Assembly (NCBI GenBank): GCA_029959195.1
Contig: CP114117.1
Span: 1,798,001-1,862,000, forward strand
Reading direction: 5' to 3'
From: Dictyophora rubrovolvata
Taxonomy: Eukaryota; Basidiomycota; Agaricomycetes; Phallales; Phallaceae
Length of the DNA stretch: 64,000 nucleotides
The notes under the pieces are model-generated. The model was given only the letters and a program-made list of their open reading frames with translations. It had not been told where the DNA came from and ran no database searches. Shown one piece after another: positions 27,464 to 39,546 of the stretch; the stretch's first letter is position 1, and each line of letters opens with the position of its first letter. The translations under genes were made by a program, and so were the position numbers.

Positions 27464-30400
27464 TCAATCTGGATCCATAGGGAAATTCCAGATTTTCCGC
27501 AAGAAATACACGAATCTCGTCAACTTCTTCAGAACAATTCTCGTTTCATCGGGAAAGGGGAATCTAAAGTATGGCAATGAAAGAGCATGGAATTGAACTA
27601 GTGTCTTTATGTCTTTGTTGGATGTTTCTTGGGGTGTTGTTAATGGCGTTGGTGCTTGTGGTCGAGCCGGTGTTGCATGTGGCGGTGAGACCATTGTGTC
27701 TGCTTCCGAGAGGCGTATGGTACGTATGGGATTATCTTCTTCACGACCTTGCACCGAAGGCGCCAAGGTATAAGAAGTTTGTGTTACAGTCATAGTAGTT
27801 GTCACGGTCGAAACGATGACCACAGGGTTTTCCGCATTCCTCCAGTCGCGGTTCGCGTTTTCTCGACCCATATATTGTTCGTTCCCAGGGTAATAACCTT
27901 CCAAAAAGGATCGAGGATCACCGCCATCCATAAGCCCATATAGAATTGCATTTACTGAAGATCGCATGCCCTGTAAATCTGTTTTGATCCAGTTTAATTG
28001 CGAAACACAAATTATTTGAGAGATAAACAGCATGAAAACCAAAACATAACGCAAGGTTTTGAAATGCCACCATCTATGAGACGAATTTTGCGATAAGGAG
28101 ATACGCAAAGAGGGATAAAATCCAGCGGGGACTTGATATTGGCTGAATTTGGAAGGAGATTCCTGCCATAGGGTAGTTGACTTGAGGTTGCATGGATCTC
28201 CTGTTCAGAGGGTCAGGAAGTTCGACGAGTATTATATAACTATGAACATACCAGCGACCGAGTCAATCCATACCTCATACATGGAAATAGGCACGTTAAA
28301 ACATGGTAGTAATGCGTCCAGATCCTTTCTATTCATCGCAGCATTTTTTCCATTTCTGAGCAATTCTGTCCCGGGAAAATCAACAAGATAAACACAATCC
28401 ACGGTGCTCGAATCAGGTTGGAATCCACCAACATCAAGGGAAATCGAATACAGCATTTCTCCGAAAATCTGTGATTTTGATATATCTGTTGTGATCGACG
28501 CACTGAGCTCGAGCTCACTGTCCGCAACCTTGTGAATACTAGCTGACATCTGCCTGCCTGAACAGGTGGCATATAATAAATCAACGTTGGGACAGACGGG
28601 ATTGGAGTTCGGAATCTTTGCGGTCGCGAGCCCAAATCGAATTGTATCAGAGTCCAGAGAATATGCAAGAAGAGTCACTTTAACGCGATGCGACCATCGG
28701 TCCGGCTTTGAGGAATTGTTTAACGGGGTTACATTGACTTTGACATGAGCTAGTACTGGTGTTTTGAGAGGGCTCAAAGAAGGAAGTATTACTAGAGGCA
28801 TCTCCAGTGTTTGTTCTGCTGATTGGACAGCTGATGCAAGAGGTCGGGCAGAAAGTGGGCTATTGTGACGAGATATACGAGCTATTCGTGAAACCTTCCG
28901 AGAAGGGGAAGAGCTGTCATTTGTAGAAATATTTGGAGAAAGCCTAGAACTACGAGTACCAGTGATTAAAGGACGACGTTGTGGGACTATTAGAATAGTC
29001 TCTTCTTCACATTGAACCTCTTTGGCTGTAGACAACAATCGGCGGCCATGTTCAGAAGGAGGCTCATCATCAAGGTAAATATCGTCGTTGGCCGACATAT
29101 GCATGCTGACCAGCGTTTGAACCTCTTGTGAGTGAATGCCTAGAACATTAAACTTAGGCAAAGGGATATAATCCTCTGGTGCTTCTGGGTCCAACTTGAT
29201 CGAAATTACACCACGAATTGTGAAAGTAATTTCATTTTTGGGTGACCGCAACAATTTGAGCATATTTATTTTGAAGGCGATCGGAGCGTTGGGAGGGCTG
29301 TCCTTGGAAGTTCGCAATGAATCTTTGGTCAGTCGAGTATCAAGTATAGGGATGGTTTTATGATGCCTAGGAGACCCGTTAGGTGATGAATTTTCGAAAG
29401 AATAATCAGGAGGGTTGTTGGATGGAAGAGGTGCGTGTAAGAGAGACGCTGATCCACGAGGAGGAATAACCATCGAGTCCTGGTTAAGGGTGGGTAGAAA
29501 TGTGGAAAATGTTGATTCGAGGGAAGAATGTCGGGAGACAACTTGTGAAATATCCTTATGTATGCCTACAAAAGCTTCGTCTTTGATTGTCACTAGCCAT
29601 CCCTTAAGGTGCTCTTCTTCGGGCCACAGGACTGTCTTTCTCTTAGCATCGAGAACAATGTCTAGACCTACAATGGTCGCCACACCGGGGTGCCATAATT
29701 CGGAACATCTTGCTTCGTATAATATGCCCATCTTGAGAGTAAGTTCATTGCGTGCAAGGATTTGGCACTTCATGATGGCAGTTGACGTTTGCATATTAAC
29801 TCTCCACATGCCGTTTTCCGGTCTTGAACGTCGGGGAAGTGGGGGTGCCCATCGAATATGAAGACAATCGGTACTCTGAAATGCGCCTTGGATTACTTCT
29901 ACTCCAGAAGTGACTGGGGCATGGTCAGAAGGTTGGTCCTCATCTCCGTTGCGAATTCCAGGTCTGTCTACCCTACGAGTTACTGGAGGATCGGTAAGGA
30001 AGTCCCATCCTGCCATATCTTCCCCTGAGGATGTTGAATCGCCCGAATTGCGTGCTCGGCGGGTTATTGAATCTAACGGAATAGCTATGCGCATTCTAAG
30101 TTGGTTATCGAGGCATCTTGGAACGGGAATCGATATCAAAAAAGGCCCTCTGGGAGGCATGGTAAAGAAGGGTAACGACACTTCACAACCGACGACGTAA
30201 TTAAGATGGTTCCTATTGAACAGAGATGGTCGCTTCCGTGCAGACCTAGGATGTTGAGAATGACGCAAGCTTTGTTCGCCATCGCTATCAGCGGTATTCT
30301 CTTGATGCTGGGGCGGAAATTCTTTGGGAAGAGCGAGCATGACTGTATATGCAGAGACAAGAACCTGAGCAGAGCAACGAGCAGGGTCAATCCCTCTATG

Positions 30401-30867
30401 TCGGCGCGAAGTATCTGGGTTATTCGCGTTGAACAGGCTAAAGTATGGTTTAGAGATCATTGAAGGAAGTTGTAACGAGTTTATCCCCTTCTCAATAAGA
30501 GAATGCTCGTCGGGCAAGAAATGATAGGGGCTGAAACGATCGTCGAGTGGGTGGACTTCGGCGGAGAGTATACGGGTATTATTCTCTGGACAAACGCGTC
30601 AAACAATGATTATTAACGGATAATAATTGATTCAGTACCTGGGAAAAGAGGAAAGAGGGCACCAGGCTGAACATTGTCGACACACACCGACACCTAATTA
30701 ACGTTGATGAGATGTCAATACGTGAAACAAAACAAGCTAACCTTCATATACATCCGAAATGACGCGCCTTCACTTTTAGACTTGCCATCAAGCACTAATT
30801 TTTTGATTGTTAATGGCGAAGCCAGGCTTGAAGACGACGCGACAGATTGGGGAGGAGAAAAAGGCAT
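27464..30867 (-). CDS. large unrecognised protein with one C-terminal membrane helix
   Basis: About 1,000 residues. The start is ATG 30867 (MPFSPPQSVASSSS). This exon joins through an intron to VSVCVDNVQPGALFPLFP, then through another to ENNTRILSAEVHPLDDRFSP, which enters a frame open for more than 760 codons. Regular beta-type hydrophobic patterns (SAYTVMLALPKEFPPQ; GCEVSLPFFTMPPRGPF; LVILPSLSPLKTPVLAHVKV) alternate with Ser/Pro/Arg-rich linkers. Near the C-terminus lies one membrane helix (TLRYVLVFMLFISQIICVSQ), followed by a Thr/Val-rich stretch (VSTVTTTMTVTQTSY). No known domain is recognised. The start codon lies only 78 bases from that of HIR1 on the other strand. Internal joins around 28100-28230 are approximate. 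Confidence 0.78.
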
Positions 30868-30945
30868 TGCTTACCTAAGTAATGTCAATTACCTAATCTA
30901 CATACAAGTTTCCCGCACACCCGTCCATGCAAACGGACGATCATC

Positions 30946-33900
30946 ATGAAGTTTGTGAAACCGGCGTGGGTGCTCCATCATGGTGAGTGAAAGTCTTGTA
31001 ACCTTTTGCTTCCTATTTAATTTCGAAATCAGATTCTGGCGAAAAAGATCACAAAAAGCGACTATCCATCTTTTCTGTTCATGTTCATCCCGACGGTAGT
31101 AGAATTGCAACTGGTGGCCTTGGTAAGAAACTCGGTTTTTATACACGACCTTTGAAACCGATCGGATCCTTAGACGCAAAAATACGAATATGGTCTACCA
31201 AACCAATTTTAAACGAAGCTGCGCGAGAAAGCGGCTTCCCAACCCATCTTTCAACGTTGAATATGCATGCAGGACCGGTTTTGACTGTTCGTTGGGCCTA
31301 CTCGGGCAAATGGCTTGCTAGTGGTAGCGACGATACCATCGTCATGATATGGGATTTGGATCCGTAAGTTTTCACTTCCTTTACTAGTAGTCTTCATCGG
31401 TCAATGCTCCGTCTGTTTAGTAACGGAGGCGGCAAAGTTTGGGGTTCAGACGAAGTCAACATCGAATCATGGAAACCTTTGAAGAGACTGCCAGGTCATG
31501 ATAGCGGTGTGTCATCATCGTCTCGCTGCGTATTTTTCTTGCGCTTACAGTCTTCATAGACATTGCTGATTTGGCATGGTCTCCTGAGGACCGCTACCTA
31601 GCCTCTGTCGGGTTGGACTCGAAAGTCATTGTATGGTGCGGATTAACGCTGCGTTAGTATCTTTGATTTGGTATTTCATTATCGCATTAATGTAGAGTTT
31701 GTAGAACAGATTATCTCTCTCGACTCACATCAGGGCTTCGTCAAAGGAGTGTGTTGGGACCCCGTTGGAGAATTCATGGCTACACAGGCGCGTCGTCATT
31801 CGTTTGAACGATCAAGTGAACTTATAATGATTGCAGTCGGATGACAAAACTGTGAAAATTTGGCGTACAACTGATTGGAGCCTGGAAGAGACTATTACCA
31901 AGCCATTCAAGGACAGCCCTGGAAGCACGTTCTTCCGTCGACTAAGGTATTCAAAGTGACTTTAAACCTCCCTATCTTCACTTAAAAGCCCTCTTAGCTG
32001 GTCTCCCGATGGTGCACATATTACCGCTTCGAACGCCATGAACAACAATGGTGCCGTTTTCGTAGCGGCTGTAATTAGCCGCTTCAATTGGGCATCTGAC
32101 ATTTCATTAGTGGGACACGAGAACACGGTCGAAGTTGCATGCTACAATCCTCACATTTTCTTGCGAAACCCTGATGCTTTAAGGGATAATGTTTGTCATC
32201 TATTTTCTGTTTGTGGTCAACTCATTTCTGGACGGTATGCTTAGGATCCGGTTGCCACACATAATATCTGCTCAGTTCGTATTGAACACGTTTTCCTTTG
32301 CGAGATCCTGATCGAATACAGGTTGTTGCTCTCGGAGCTGATGATTGCAGTGTCAGTATATGGCAGACAAAGAGTGCCCGGCCTTTGATCGTTGCAAGAA
32401 ACGTCTTTGATCGTCAAATTTTGGACCTTAGTTGGTGTGTTTCTCATTGTTTAAAGGAAATGCTGTCTCAACTAACCTTCATTAATACACAGGTCACTTG
32501 ACGGCCTAACTCTTTACGCATGCTCCTCTGATGGTTCTATTGCGGTCTTCGCTTTCGAGCCTGGTGAAATAGAGGGAATTGCGCCCATATCAGTTCAGAA
32601 ACAATATCTTCAGAAGTACGGTTTTGTTCCTTCGCCCCCGTCAATTAGATTGCAAAACCCGCCAGCCCAACCAGAACCCCGAGCCATTGCGACACCGGAG
32701 GGCTTCGGAGGCCCTTCCAATTTCTCTACTAACGGACAGATCAACCAGCTAGTGGCAAGAAGGGGTGGTAAGAAAAGGATTCAACCTACCTTCCTAGGTT
32801 CATCCGGATCGCCCGCTCCCCCGTCTCAGGCAGCTTTCGTCCCACCTCAGCAGCGTCAGGGTGCGGCTACTTCTGACCTTTCGACTTCCATTTTTGCTCA
32901 ACCCTACGAATCAGCGATTAATGGGACCCTTCCTCCTTCCCATACTATACAGACGGCAAGTGGTGTGTACATGCCCCCTCATCAACCACAGGCAAATGAT
33001 GAATGGCAAATGTATCCTTCGGAAACTTATCCAGTCCCATCGTCGTATCATGCCGACCTTTCCCGCACTTCACCTCCAATGGTGATGGACAACGATCGTC
33101 CCGGAGTTAGTGCTTACAACGACAATAGCAAAGGCCGCAGGAAAACTAATGATATGGATGTTGACATTCCTAGAGGAAGAGCGCGGACGTTGGGTGGTGA
33201 CTACGTGCGCGAGACTAGACCAGTGCGAGAGCTCCGCCCCGATAACGATCTTCCTAGTGGAAGTGGGCCTACGAATGTACGGTTCCGTGACGGTTTCAGG
33301 GATCACGCGCACATTTTAAGTATTCCAAGCATCAAAACATTCCTTAGCGTTCGTGTTGAAGGTACCGAGGATGTTTTGGAAGGTGCAAACTTCGACAATG
33401 ACCGTGCGTAGAGAGCCCTTTTTTTGGAACAAAGACCGACTGTTTTCGTTTTAGGTCCCGCTGAGGTCATTTTTGTTAGCAATAAACAAACTCAGTGGTT
33501 AGATTACTTGCATTCTCCTGTTATTGCGTTAGCAGTTACTACCGATTTTTGTGCCGTGGCAATGGCAGATGGATCGCTCAATGTTTATTCACATACCGGT
33601 CGCAAGTACGTAGAGATTAATTCTATCTTCTAAATGTGGAAGGTTAACCGTTGTTTTATCAGAATGATGTTGACAATAACGTTAACCGCCCCTATCTCGT
33701 TTTTGGAAGCTGCCAAAAGTCATCTTATGGCAGTAACCGCTTCCGGAGATCTAACCGTTTGGTATGTGATAATAACTTCATATTTATGACCTTTCTAACG
33801 GGTTCATAGGAATGTCAAAACCCAAAAAGCTGTTTTTCCTCCGACGTCTATCCTACCCTTATTTACCGACCAAGGTACAACAGTCGTGAACGTAGGTGTT

Positions 33901-34595
33901 AGAGCAAATGGTACTCCTATGATCAACCTTTCTTCTGGTATCGCACATTCTTATGATGCGTCGTTAATGGCTTGGGTCAGAATCAGCTCAGGATGGTGGG
34001 CGGATGGTTCCGACGTTTGGACTGGTCGCCAACGGAACAACAATGCAGTCACGTCGCGTGGAATCATCGCCATACTGGAATCCGGTATCAGCGAGCTGTT
34101 ACCTGACCGATCTTTGGAACCAACTTCACAAGCACCGTGGTGGAACGTGGCGAAGACTCTGGGTCACCTAGAAGAACGACAAGCGGCAGCCAAGTTGTTG
34201 GATAGTCCTGCGGAATTCAAGCATAGTCTGTTGCTGTATGCGAAGGCCATTTCTGATGAAGGGTTTAGGGGCAAGGCAGAGGAGCTGATTAGAGCATTGT
34301 TCGGCCCTATTTACTGGTATGTCCTTTTTTACAACGAGATATTAGGGACGTTTAATTATATTTTTTCCCTTACAGGAAGCCTAATAAAGACGAAAAGTGG
34401 GATCCCCATGTCGTGGGTCTGTCGAAGCGTGAGTTGTTGCGTGAAGTTCTCAACATTTTTGGTACGTTTGCTTGCCGTTGTCTTAGTTTCATATTACTGA
34501 ATAATGCGATCACTCCAGTCAAAGGGAGGACGCTGCAGAAATTAGGCTCTGATTGGCAAGATATGTTGCGTAGATCAGCAGCGGAAGAGTTTTGA
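30946..34595 (+). CDS. HIR1: Hir1/HIRA-type histone chaperone subunit
   Basis: A WD40 protein of the HIR complex, which deposits H3-H4 outside S phase and represses histone genes. The start is ATG 30946 (MKFVKPAWVLHH). About ten short exons build the beta-propeller, with blades such as SIFSVHVHPDGSRIATGG, KIRIWST, LTVRWAYSGKWLASGSDDT, IADLAWSPEDRYLASVGLDS and GVCWDPVGEFMATQ. After the propeller comes a low-complexity linker with GGKKRIQPTFLGSS, which fits the B-domain that binds Asf1. The C-terminal Hira domain follows (VIFVSNKQTQWLDYL; GIIAILESGISELLP; WWNVAKTLGHLEERQAAAKL; GLSKRELLREVLNIF) and ends AAEEF. The order of domains is complete. Expression may be coupled to the divergent gene at 27464-30867. 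Confidence 0.95.
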
Positions 34596-34806
34596 TTCGA
34601 TTTTCATATTATAACCTCTGTTTATCGGTTCATAATGTATGTACCACATTTATCCTCGTTATTTAATTGGTTGGGTATGGCGTTTGTAATGCCCTGTAAT
34701 GGTTTATAATAATATAAAGTATATGATCGGTATGTAGTGGTATCCGTAATGCGAAGTCCAAATCCAAATTCGACGTATATACAAAGATTGGCTGAACAAA
34801 AAGCCT

Positions 34807-35770
34807 TCATGCAACTTCGGTCGGCTTTTCTAAGTCGTAATATTTTCGACGTTTAAAGAGCGCAATGAAGGATGCTATGGTTGCTGGAACTGTGAAGAGG
34901 ATATTGACCCAATTACTTATGACTGTGAGCCTGACTAAAGGGGAAAGTGCATCAAAGCTTTAACCAATTTGCAAGAGGGAATGTTCTTGAGTATTTACCT
35001 GGGAAATAATTCCAATATCTTCCTACTGCCCCGAAGGTCATTTCACCGTGTTGTATGGCACTTTGCGGAACTAGTATCATGAGCAGTTAGTACATGATAG
35101 GATGTTGTAATATAAAAAAAAAAGTATACTCGGTGCTCCTGAGGGTAAAGTACCAAATATTTGAGGTGATTTGGTAGCGGCGAACACAGTGGTAGGTATT
35201 AAGACCGCAATAATGGCTATAAGATTACACGCTAGATACCAAGCTTCAAATTTGAGCATCCTCGTTGAGTAAGGTATGCCGTTGCGGGGATGAGTACAAG
35301 GGGGTGGCCAATATGGTAGAAACCTGAAAACAACAGTTAGAGAGAAAGTAATAGGGGCTCGAGTTGTACAGCACGTACCAGTCTTTGAGAATGAATGCAA
35401 TGAAGGCTCCGACCTGCGAGACTAGGAGATCTGCCACGACAAACAGGACAATATCTGCATCTTCTATATCTGTATAATCACAGCACAAGATTGTTGAGAA
35501 TATGCTGGGCTGGAAGCCGTCGCTAGAGACGGACCTGTAGTATTTATATGTAGAATGGAACCCGATGGTAATGACTTCCGTGCAGCTTTTTTTTTGTCAT
35601 TTGACCTGTAATGGTAAGTAGAAAGAGGTTAGGAGCAGTAAGCCAATAACCTTATTATTGACATACTTTATGACGGCATTAATGGCTGCGACTTCACCGA
35701 TTAAAGCTGTGACGAATACAATTGACAATAATGTAAGCCTGGTCTTCTTGAGCGGGATCGGCAAGCTCAT
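34807..35770 (-). CDS. small multi-pass membrane protein, unrecognised
   Basis: About 240 residues over six or so exons, starting at ATG 35770 (MSLPIPLKKTRLTLLS). Four hydrophobic segments are visible: LTLLSIVFVTALIGEVAA; VLFVVADLLVSQVGAFIAFI; WYLACNLIAIIAVLIPTTVF; and VNILFTVPATIASFIALF. Between the first two is a basic loop (SNDKKKAARKS), between the second and third a Pro-rich loop (LPYWPPPCTHPRNG). The C-terminus is short and basic (KRRKYYDLEKPTEVA). Loops resemble those of small four-helix membrane proteins, but no family is recognised. The exon joins TTDIEDADIV and ILKDW|FLPYW keep the frame well. Confidence 0.72.
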
Positions 35771-36163
35771 ATTGAGAGGGAATATAAAATTGGCAATCTA
35801 AAACCTCTAAGAAATGACTCCTCTTTAAAGAACTTGAGAGACCAATGCACCACCTGAAGCGATTATGACGCGGGAAAATGCTCATCTCTCCCAATCACTC
35901 CACAGGGTGTAGATGGATCACCAATGCCAGTGCTGCAGTGGACTGAGTCTTGGTATGACGTTGGTCCATTCGCAACTTGGTCCCACCACCGTGTCCTTTG
36001 TGCCTGGGTCTGGGCATTTCCATCTTAATTTAGTCCGTGGGGGTGAGTTATTTGCACACTTATGAATCCGCAGGTCGAGAAGAACTTCCACGGTTTGAAG
36101 TGTCTTCGGTAAAGTCCGGATGTCAGTGATTACACAAGGCTTCCCCTCCGAGTCAGCCTGAGC
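35771..36163. other. shared upstream region of two divergent genes
   Basis: This 393-base gap lies between the starts of the membrane-protein gene (-) and MDM12 (+). No coding sequence or clear motif was recognised. Confidence 0.4.
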
Positions 36164-37195
36164 ATGTCAATCGACCTAGCATGGGAGGCTCTAACACAAA
36201 CCTCTCTTTCATCTACCTTAGTCAATCTAATTAATAAACGTCTATCCACAATGGGAAGACCTTCTTTTATGGGGCCGGTAACGATTACATCATTTGAGTT
36301 TGGAACTGCGTCTCCCGATATTGAACTTGTGGACATTCGCGACGTATACTCTGACTTCTTGGAAGACGATGACGAGGAGGAACAGGCAGTGGACACAGAA
36401 GATTATTCACAAGATTCTCAATGGGCATATCGCAAAGGCGATAAACGCACAGAACGACCTCTTCGTTCGCTTCGGTATGGAGAAAATGTCACGGCAAACG
36501 TCTTCAATAACATACAGCCCTCGATGGACTTTTTCAAGGACAAATTAAAGCATTCCGCCGATTTATCACAGGAGGAACTGCACCGTCTCTTTATGCCCAC
36601 TCCGTCGGCTGCAGGCAGTGTGGCACCTCAATACTCGACACTAAAAACTTCCTTGAACGAGGGTCCGAAATCACCTTCTGACAAAACGGAATCGTCTGAA
36701 CCTTTGCTCACGGAACGACCAAATATTCAACTGCATTTTCGAGTAACTTATGAATCCAACATGCGCCTCACTTTGACGACTTCTCTCATTGTGGATTTTC
36801 CCTCGACATCATTCATGACCTTGCCTATGAAGATTTCCGTTACCGGGTTTATCTTTATTGGGGAAGTAGTCGTTGCGTATGAGAGTCGTGGACAAAGGTT
36901 GCATTTGTGCATTGTCGATGATTTACACCCATACGGCCCGAAGAGCAATCAATCTGCAGTGGCATATTCCGACCATGCTCTCAGTGACGCAGGAATTCCA
37001 GCATCACAAAAACCTCTTTCTGCGGGAATCCGACTTCTTCCTTCCATTTTCATCGAATCTGAGGTTGGCCAGGCCGATAAACACGTACTTAAAAACGGAA
37101 CAAGAGTAGAGCGATTCATCCAAGACGTAATACGAAAAACATTAGAAGAAGAATTAATATTCCCTAATTATCACACTATATTACTCGAGGGCTAA
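36164..37195 (+). CDS. MDM12: Mdm12, ERMES complex subunit
   Basis: Mdm12 is the soluble SMP-domain subunit that bridges Mmm1 (ER) and Mdm10/Mdm34 (mitochondrial outer membrane) and moves lipids between them. One uninterrupted exon of 343 residues begins MSIDLAWEAL, the typical family start. The SMP domain follows: FMGPVTITSFEFGTASPDIE, ELVDIRDVYSDF, an acidic insert (EDDDEEEQ), then after a variable middle part IQLHFRVTYESNMRLTLTTS, MKISVTGFIFIGEVVVAYE and LLPSIFIESEVGQADKHV. The end NGTRVERFIQDVIRKTLEEE matches the family. It is notable for having no intron among intron-rich neighbours. Its stop lies only 15 bases from that of ELP3 on the other strand. Confidence 0.96.
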   Translation: MSIDLAWEALTQTSLSSTLVNLINKRLSTMGRPSFMGPVTITSFEFGTASPDIELVDIRDVYSDFLEDDDEEEQAVDTEDYSQDSQWAYRKGDKRTERPLRSLRYGENVTANVFNNIQPSMDFFKDKLKHSADLSQEELHRLFMPTPSAAGSVAPQYSTLKTSLNEGPKSPSDKTESSEPLLTERPNIQLHFRVTYESNMRLTLTTSLIVDFPSTSFMTLPMKISVTGFIFIGEVVVAYESRGQRLHLCIVDDLHPYGPKSNQSAVAYSDHALSDAGIPASQKPLSAGIRLLPSIFIESEVGQADKHVLKNGTRVERFIQDVIRKTLEEELIFPNYHTILLEG

Positions 37196-37210
37196 CAAGA
37201 GCCATATAAT

Positions 37211-39501
37211 TCACAGCCATTTGGACATATAAGGGCCATCCAGCTCGTACCCTAATCGCTTGTAATAATCACGCGTACCCACGCCTGATAAAGGAGTGGA
37301 TTAGCCTACAAAATAAGAGAAGAAAAGGTCGCCGACACGTCATACCTGAAATAACGACTATCTTAATGCTACCGTGTTCCTCACGAGCAATGCGTTCGGC
37401 TTCCTCCATTAGTAGAGTGCCAAAACCCTTAACCAAATTACACACGGATATTCATTAATCATGGGAACTCCTCACCTGATGTTGGAATTTAGTGGGATCA
37501 CGCCCATGGACAGGAATAGCAGTCCCGTATACATGAAGTTCCCTGACAATACTACATCCTCCTTCATCACCGCGTTGATTCCGCCGCGGTAATAACTCCG
37601 GTCTATATGTTCCTTCTTCGGAGCATTTCCTTAAACGAAGAAGACCGATAAGAATGTCTTTTTCTGGGTCTTCATACGAAAGGAATGTCTCCCAACCACC
37701 GTTCGCTGCATAATCACGACGCAAGAGTTCCACAGATTCAGGTCGCACTTTATGGTGGATTTCATGTATCTTTGAGAATATTCATATTAATAGACAGATT
37801 GTATTTTGATTTGCATGAACTTACTCCGACTTCACGGAACCGCACGTCCCGACACTCAGCTCCAAAGTCCTTCATCCTTTGCAGAGCTAACTCCCGAAGG
37901 TTTCCCGAATTGTCGCATCCACTTGATACCAATGGAAGTGGGATGTCCCTAACAATAAGAACATGTTAGGATCACTCTATCCATACGAGTATTCAGGATC
38001 ATTGACCTCTGAACGCGATACACTCGAGTCCATGGAGGAACGAGAGCTAAAATTCTCGCCACCACTTCTACGAGTACATTTGGTGTATAGTTTTTATATC
38101 GTCCCGTTCTCCACAACTCATATAGACCAGTACCACGGATTACGAGAGTTGGGTACAGTTTTAGACCGTCTGAGCGATATGCAGGATTCTCAAAATATTC
38201 CTGCGTTCTGATGAGCGTGCATAGTAGAGAATGGAATGCTTCAAACTAACTTTAAATTGTTCCATATCCCTCTCTACGCCGACATTGGGAAGATCTGGCA
38301 TCATGTGAGCAACGACTTTGAATCCAGCATCCTTGGCAAGATGAAAGCTTTCGGTAACAGCGCGAACGGTGTGACCACGATTAGTATCACGAGCAACGTC
38401 TTCGTATACAGATTGTACACCTATTTCCAATCGAGTACAACCATATCGTAACATCTGACTAAATATCAAATAGCATCCAAGATAAGCGCATACAGAGCGT
38501 GAATCACCTTAAATGAGGACGTAGACAATAATCGGGCCGTGTTTCGATTGTGATGCCTATAGCTTTTGATTTACTCTGCTCCGAAAATCTAAAAATTATA
38601 GTATTGCAAAGTTGGATGTTGTGTGGACGGCAAGGAAAAGGACACATGCCTCACAGCCTCATCGACGTCCAAGCCTGTATGACCAGAGAGTGCATTGTGT
38701 AGTTGTGCTATGAACTTGTTCCTATAGTCTTCTGGCATGCTCATAAATGTTCCTCCCATAATAATGAATTCAACCTAGACAAATTAATCGGAACTAATAT
38801 AATGATTCTAAAAGCTAGGTCTCACCTTATCGACGCTGTGACCAAGGCTCTTTAACTGCTCGACTCGACCTCGGGTCTGTTCATAAGGATCATATCGTGC
38901 ACGAATTGCGCGCATGCTCGTTGGTTCATAACCAGTATAACTTTGCGTGCTGTATTCAAAATCAGAATCAGGTCCACCTGGGCAGTAGCTGGTCGTAATC
39001 GGGTGGGCGATTAATAAATTTTCGTCATAAGCAAGTGATAATGGTCTCACACACAGATGTTCCCCGTCATTGCAATATGCGGGCAGCGATGAGGCTTGCA
39101 CATGACAGCAACCACTGCAATCTAACGTGCCTGTGTCAACATCTAGTGTTCATATAGAGAAAAGGGAGGCACACTCACACCGCTTGCTGTGCGTATAGGT
39201 CGAGCTCTTAACTTTGGGAGCAGAGCTTTTTTGTATTCATCCGGAACGGCACTGATTATATCAACTAAACGTGGCTGACCACTGTAGCCGTACTTTTTCG
39301 AGAGACGAGACCGAGTCTCGTTGAGAGATATCGAACGGTTTTCATTGTGTGCCGCAATTAGCTCGGTTGCGATTGCAGATGTAACACGGAGGAGCCTCTC
39401 CGTCTGACTCGGACCTGGGGAAAGCGTATTTAATAACGTGTAAAGCGAAGTCACATTTTGAAGAACGAACCTTGAGCTGGGACTGCAGTAGCGACAGGCA
39501 T
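37211..39501 (-). CDS. ELP3: Elp3, Elongator radical-SAM / acetyltransferase subunit
   Basis: The catalytic subunit of Elongator, which makes the cm5-type modification of wobble uridines in tRNA. The start is ATG 39501 ([10 protein letters not shown]). The N-terminal part has [15 protein letters not shown] and [20 protein letters not shown]. The radical-SAM core has [19 protein letters not shown], whose cysteines hold the 4Fe-4S cluster, followed by [34 protein letters not shown] and [10 protein letters not shown]. Next come [20 protein letters not shown] and [14 protein letters not shown]. The C-terminal GNAT domain shows [49 protein letters not shown] and [17 protein letters not shown]. All parts are intact. 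Confidence 0.97.
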
Positions 39502-39546
39502 AGTAAATGCTAATCTGATTATGTAAACTCCGTCCCCTTGCTACTT
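39502..39546. promoter_or_regulatory. 45-base divergent promoter between ELP3 and HIS6
   Basis: Only 45 bases separate the two start codons. Both transcripts must therefore start inside this tiny gap or inside the opposite gene's coding sequence. No TATA or Gcn4-type TGACTC element is seen in it. Confidence 0.8.

Noticed and set aside
30515-30517. TTG 30517 as start of the large orphan protein
   Set aside because: The frame continues upstream through two introns to ATG 30867 with clean splice sites.
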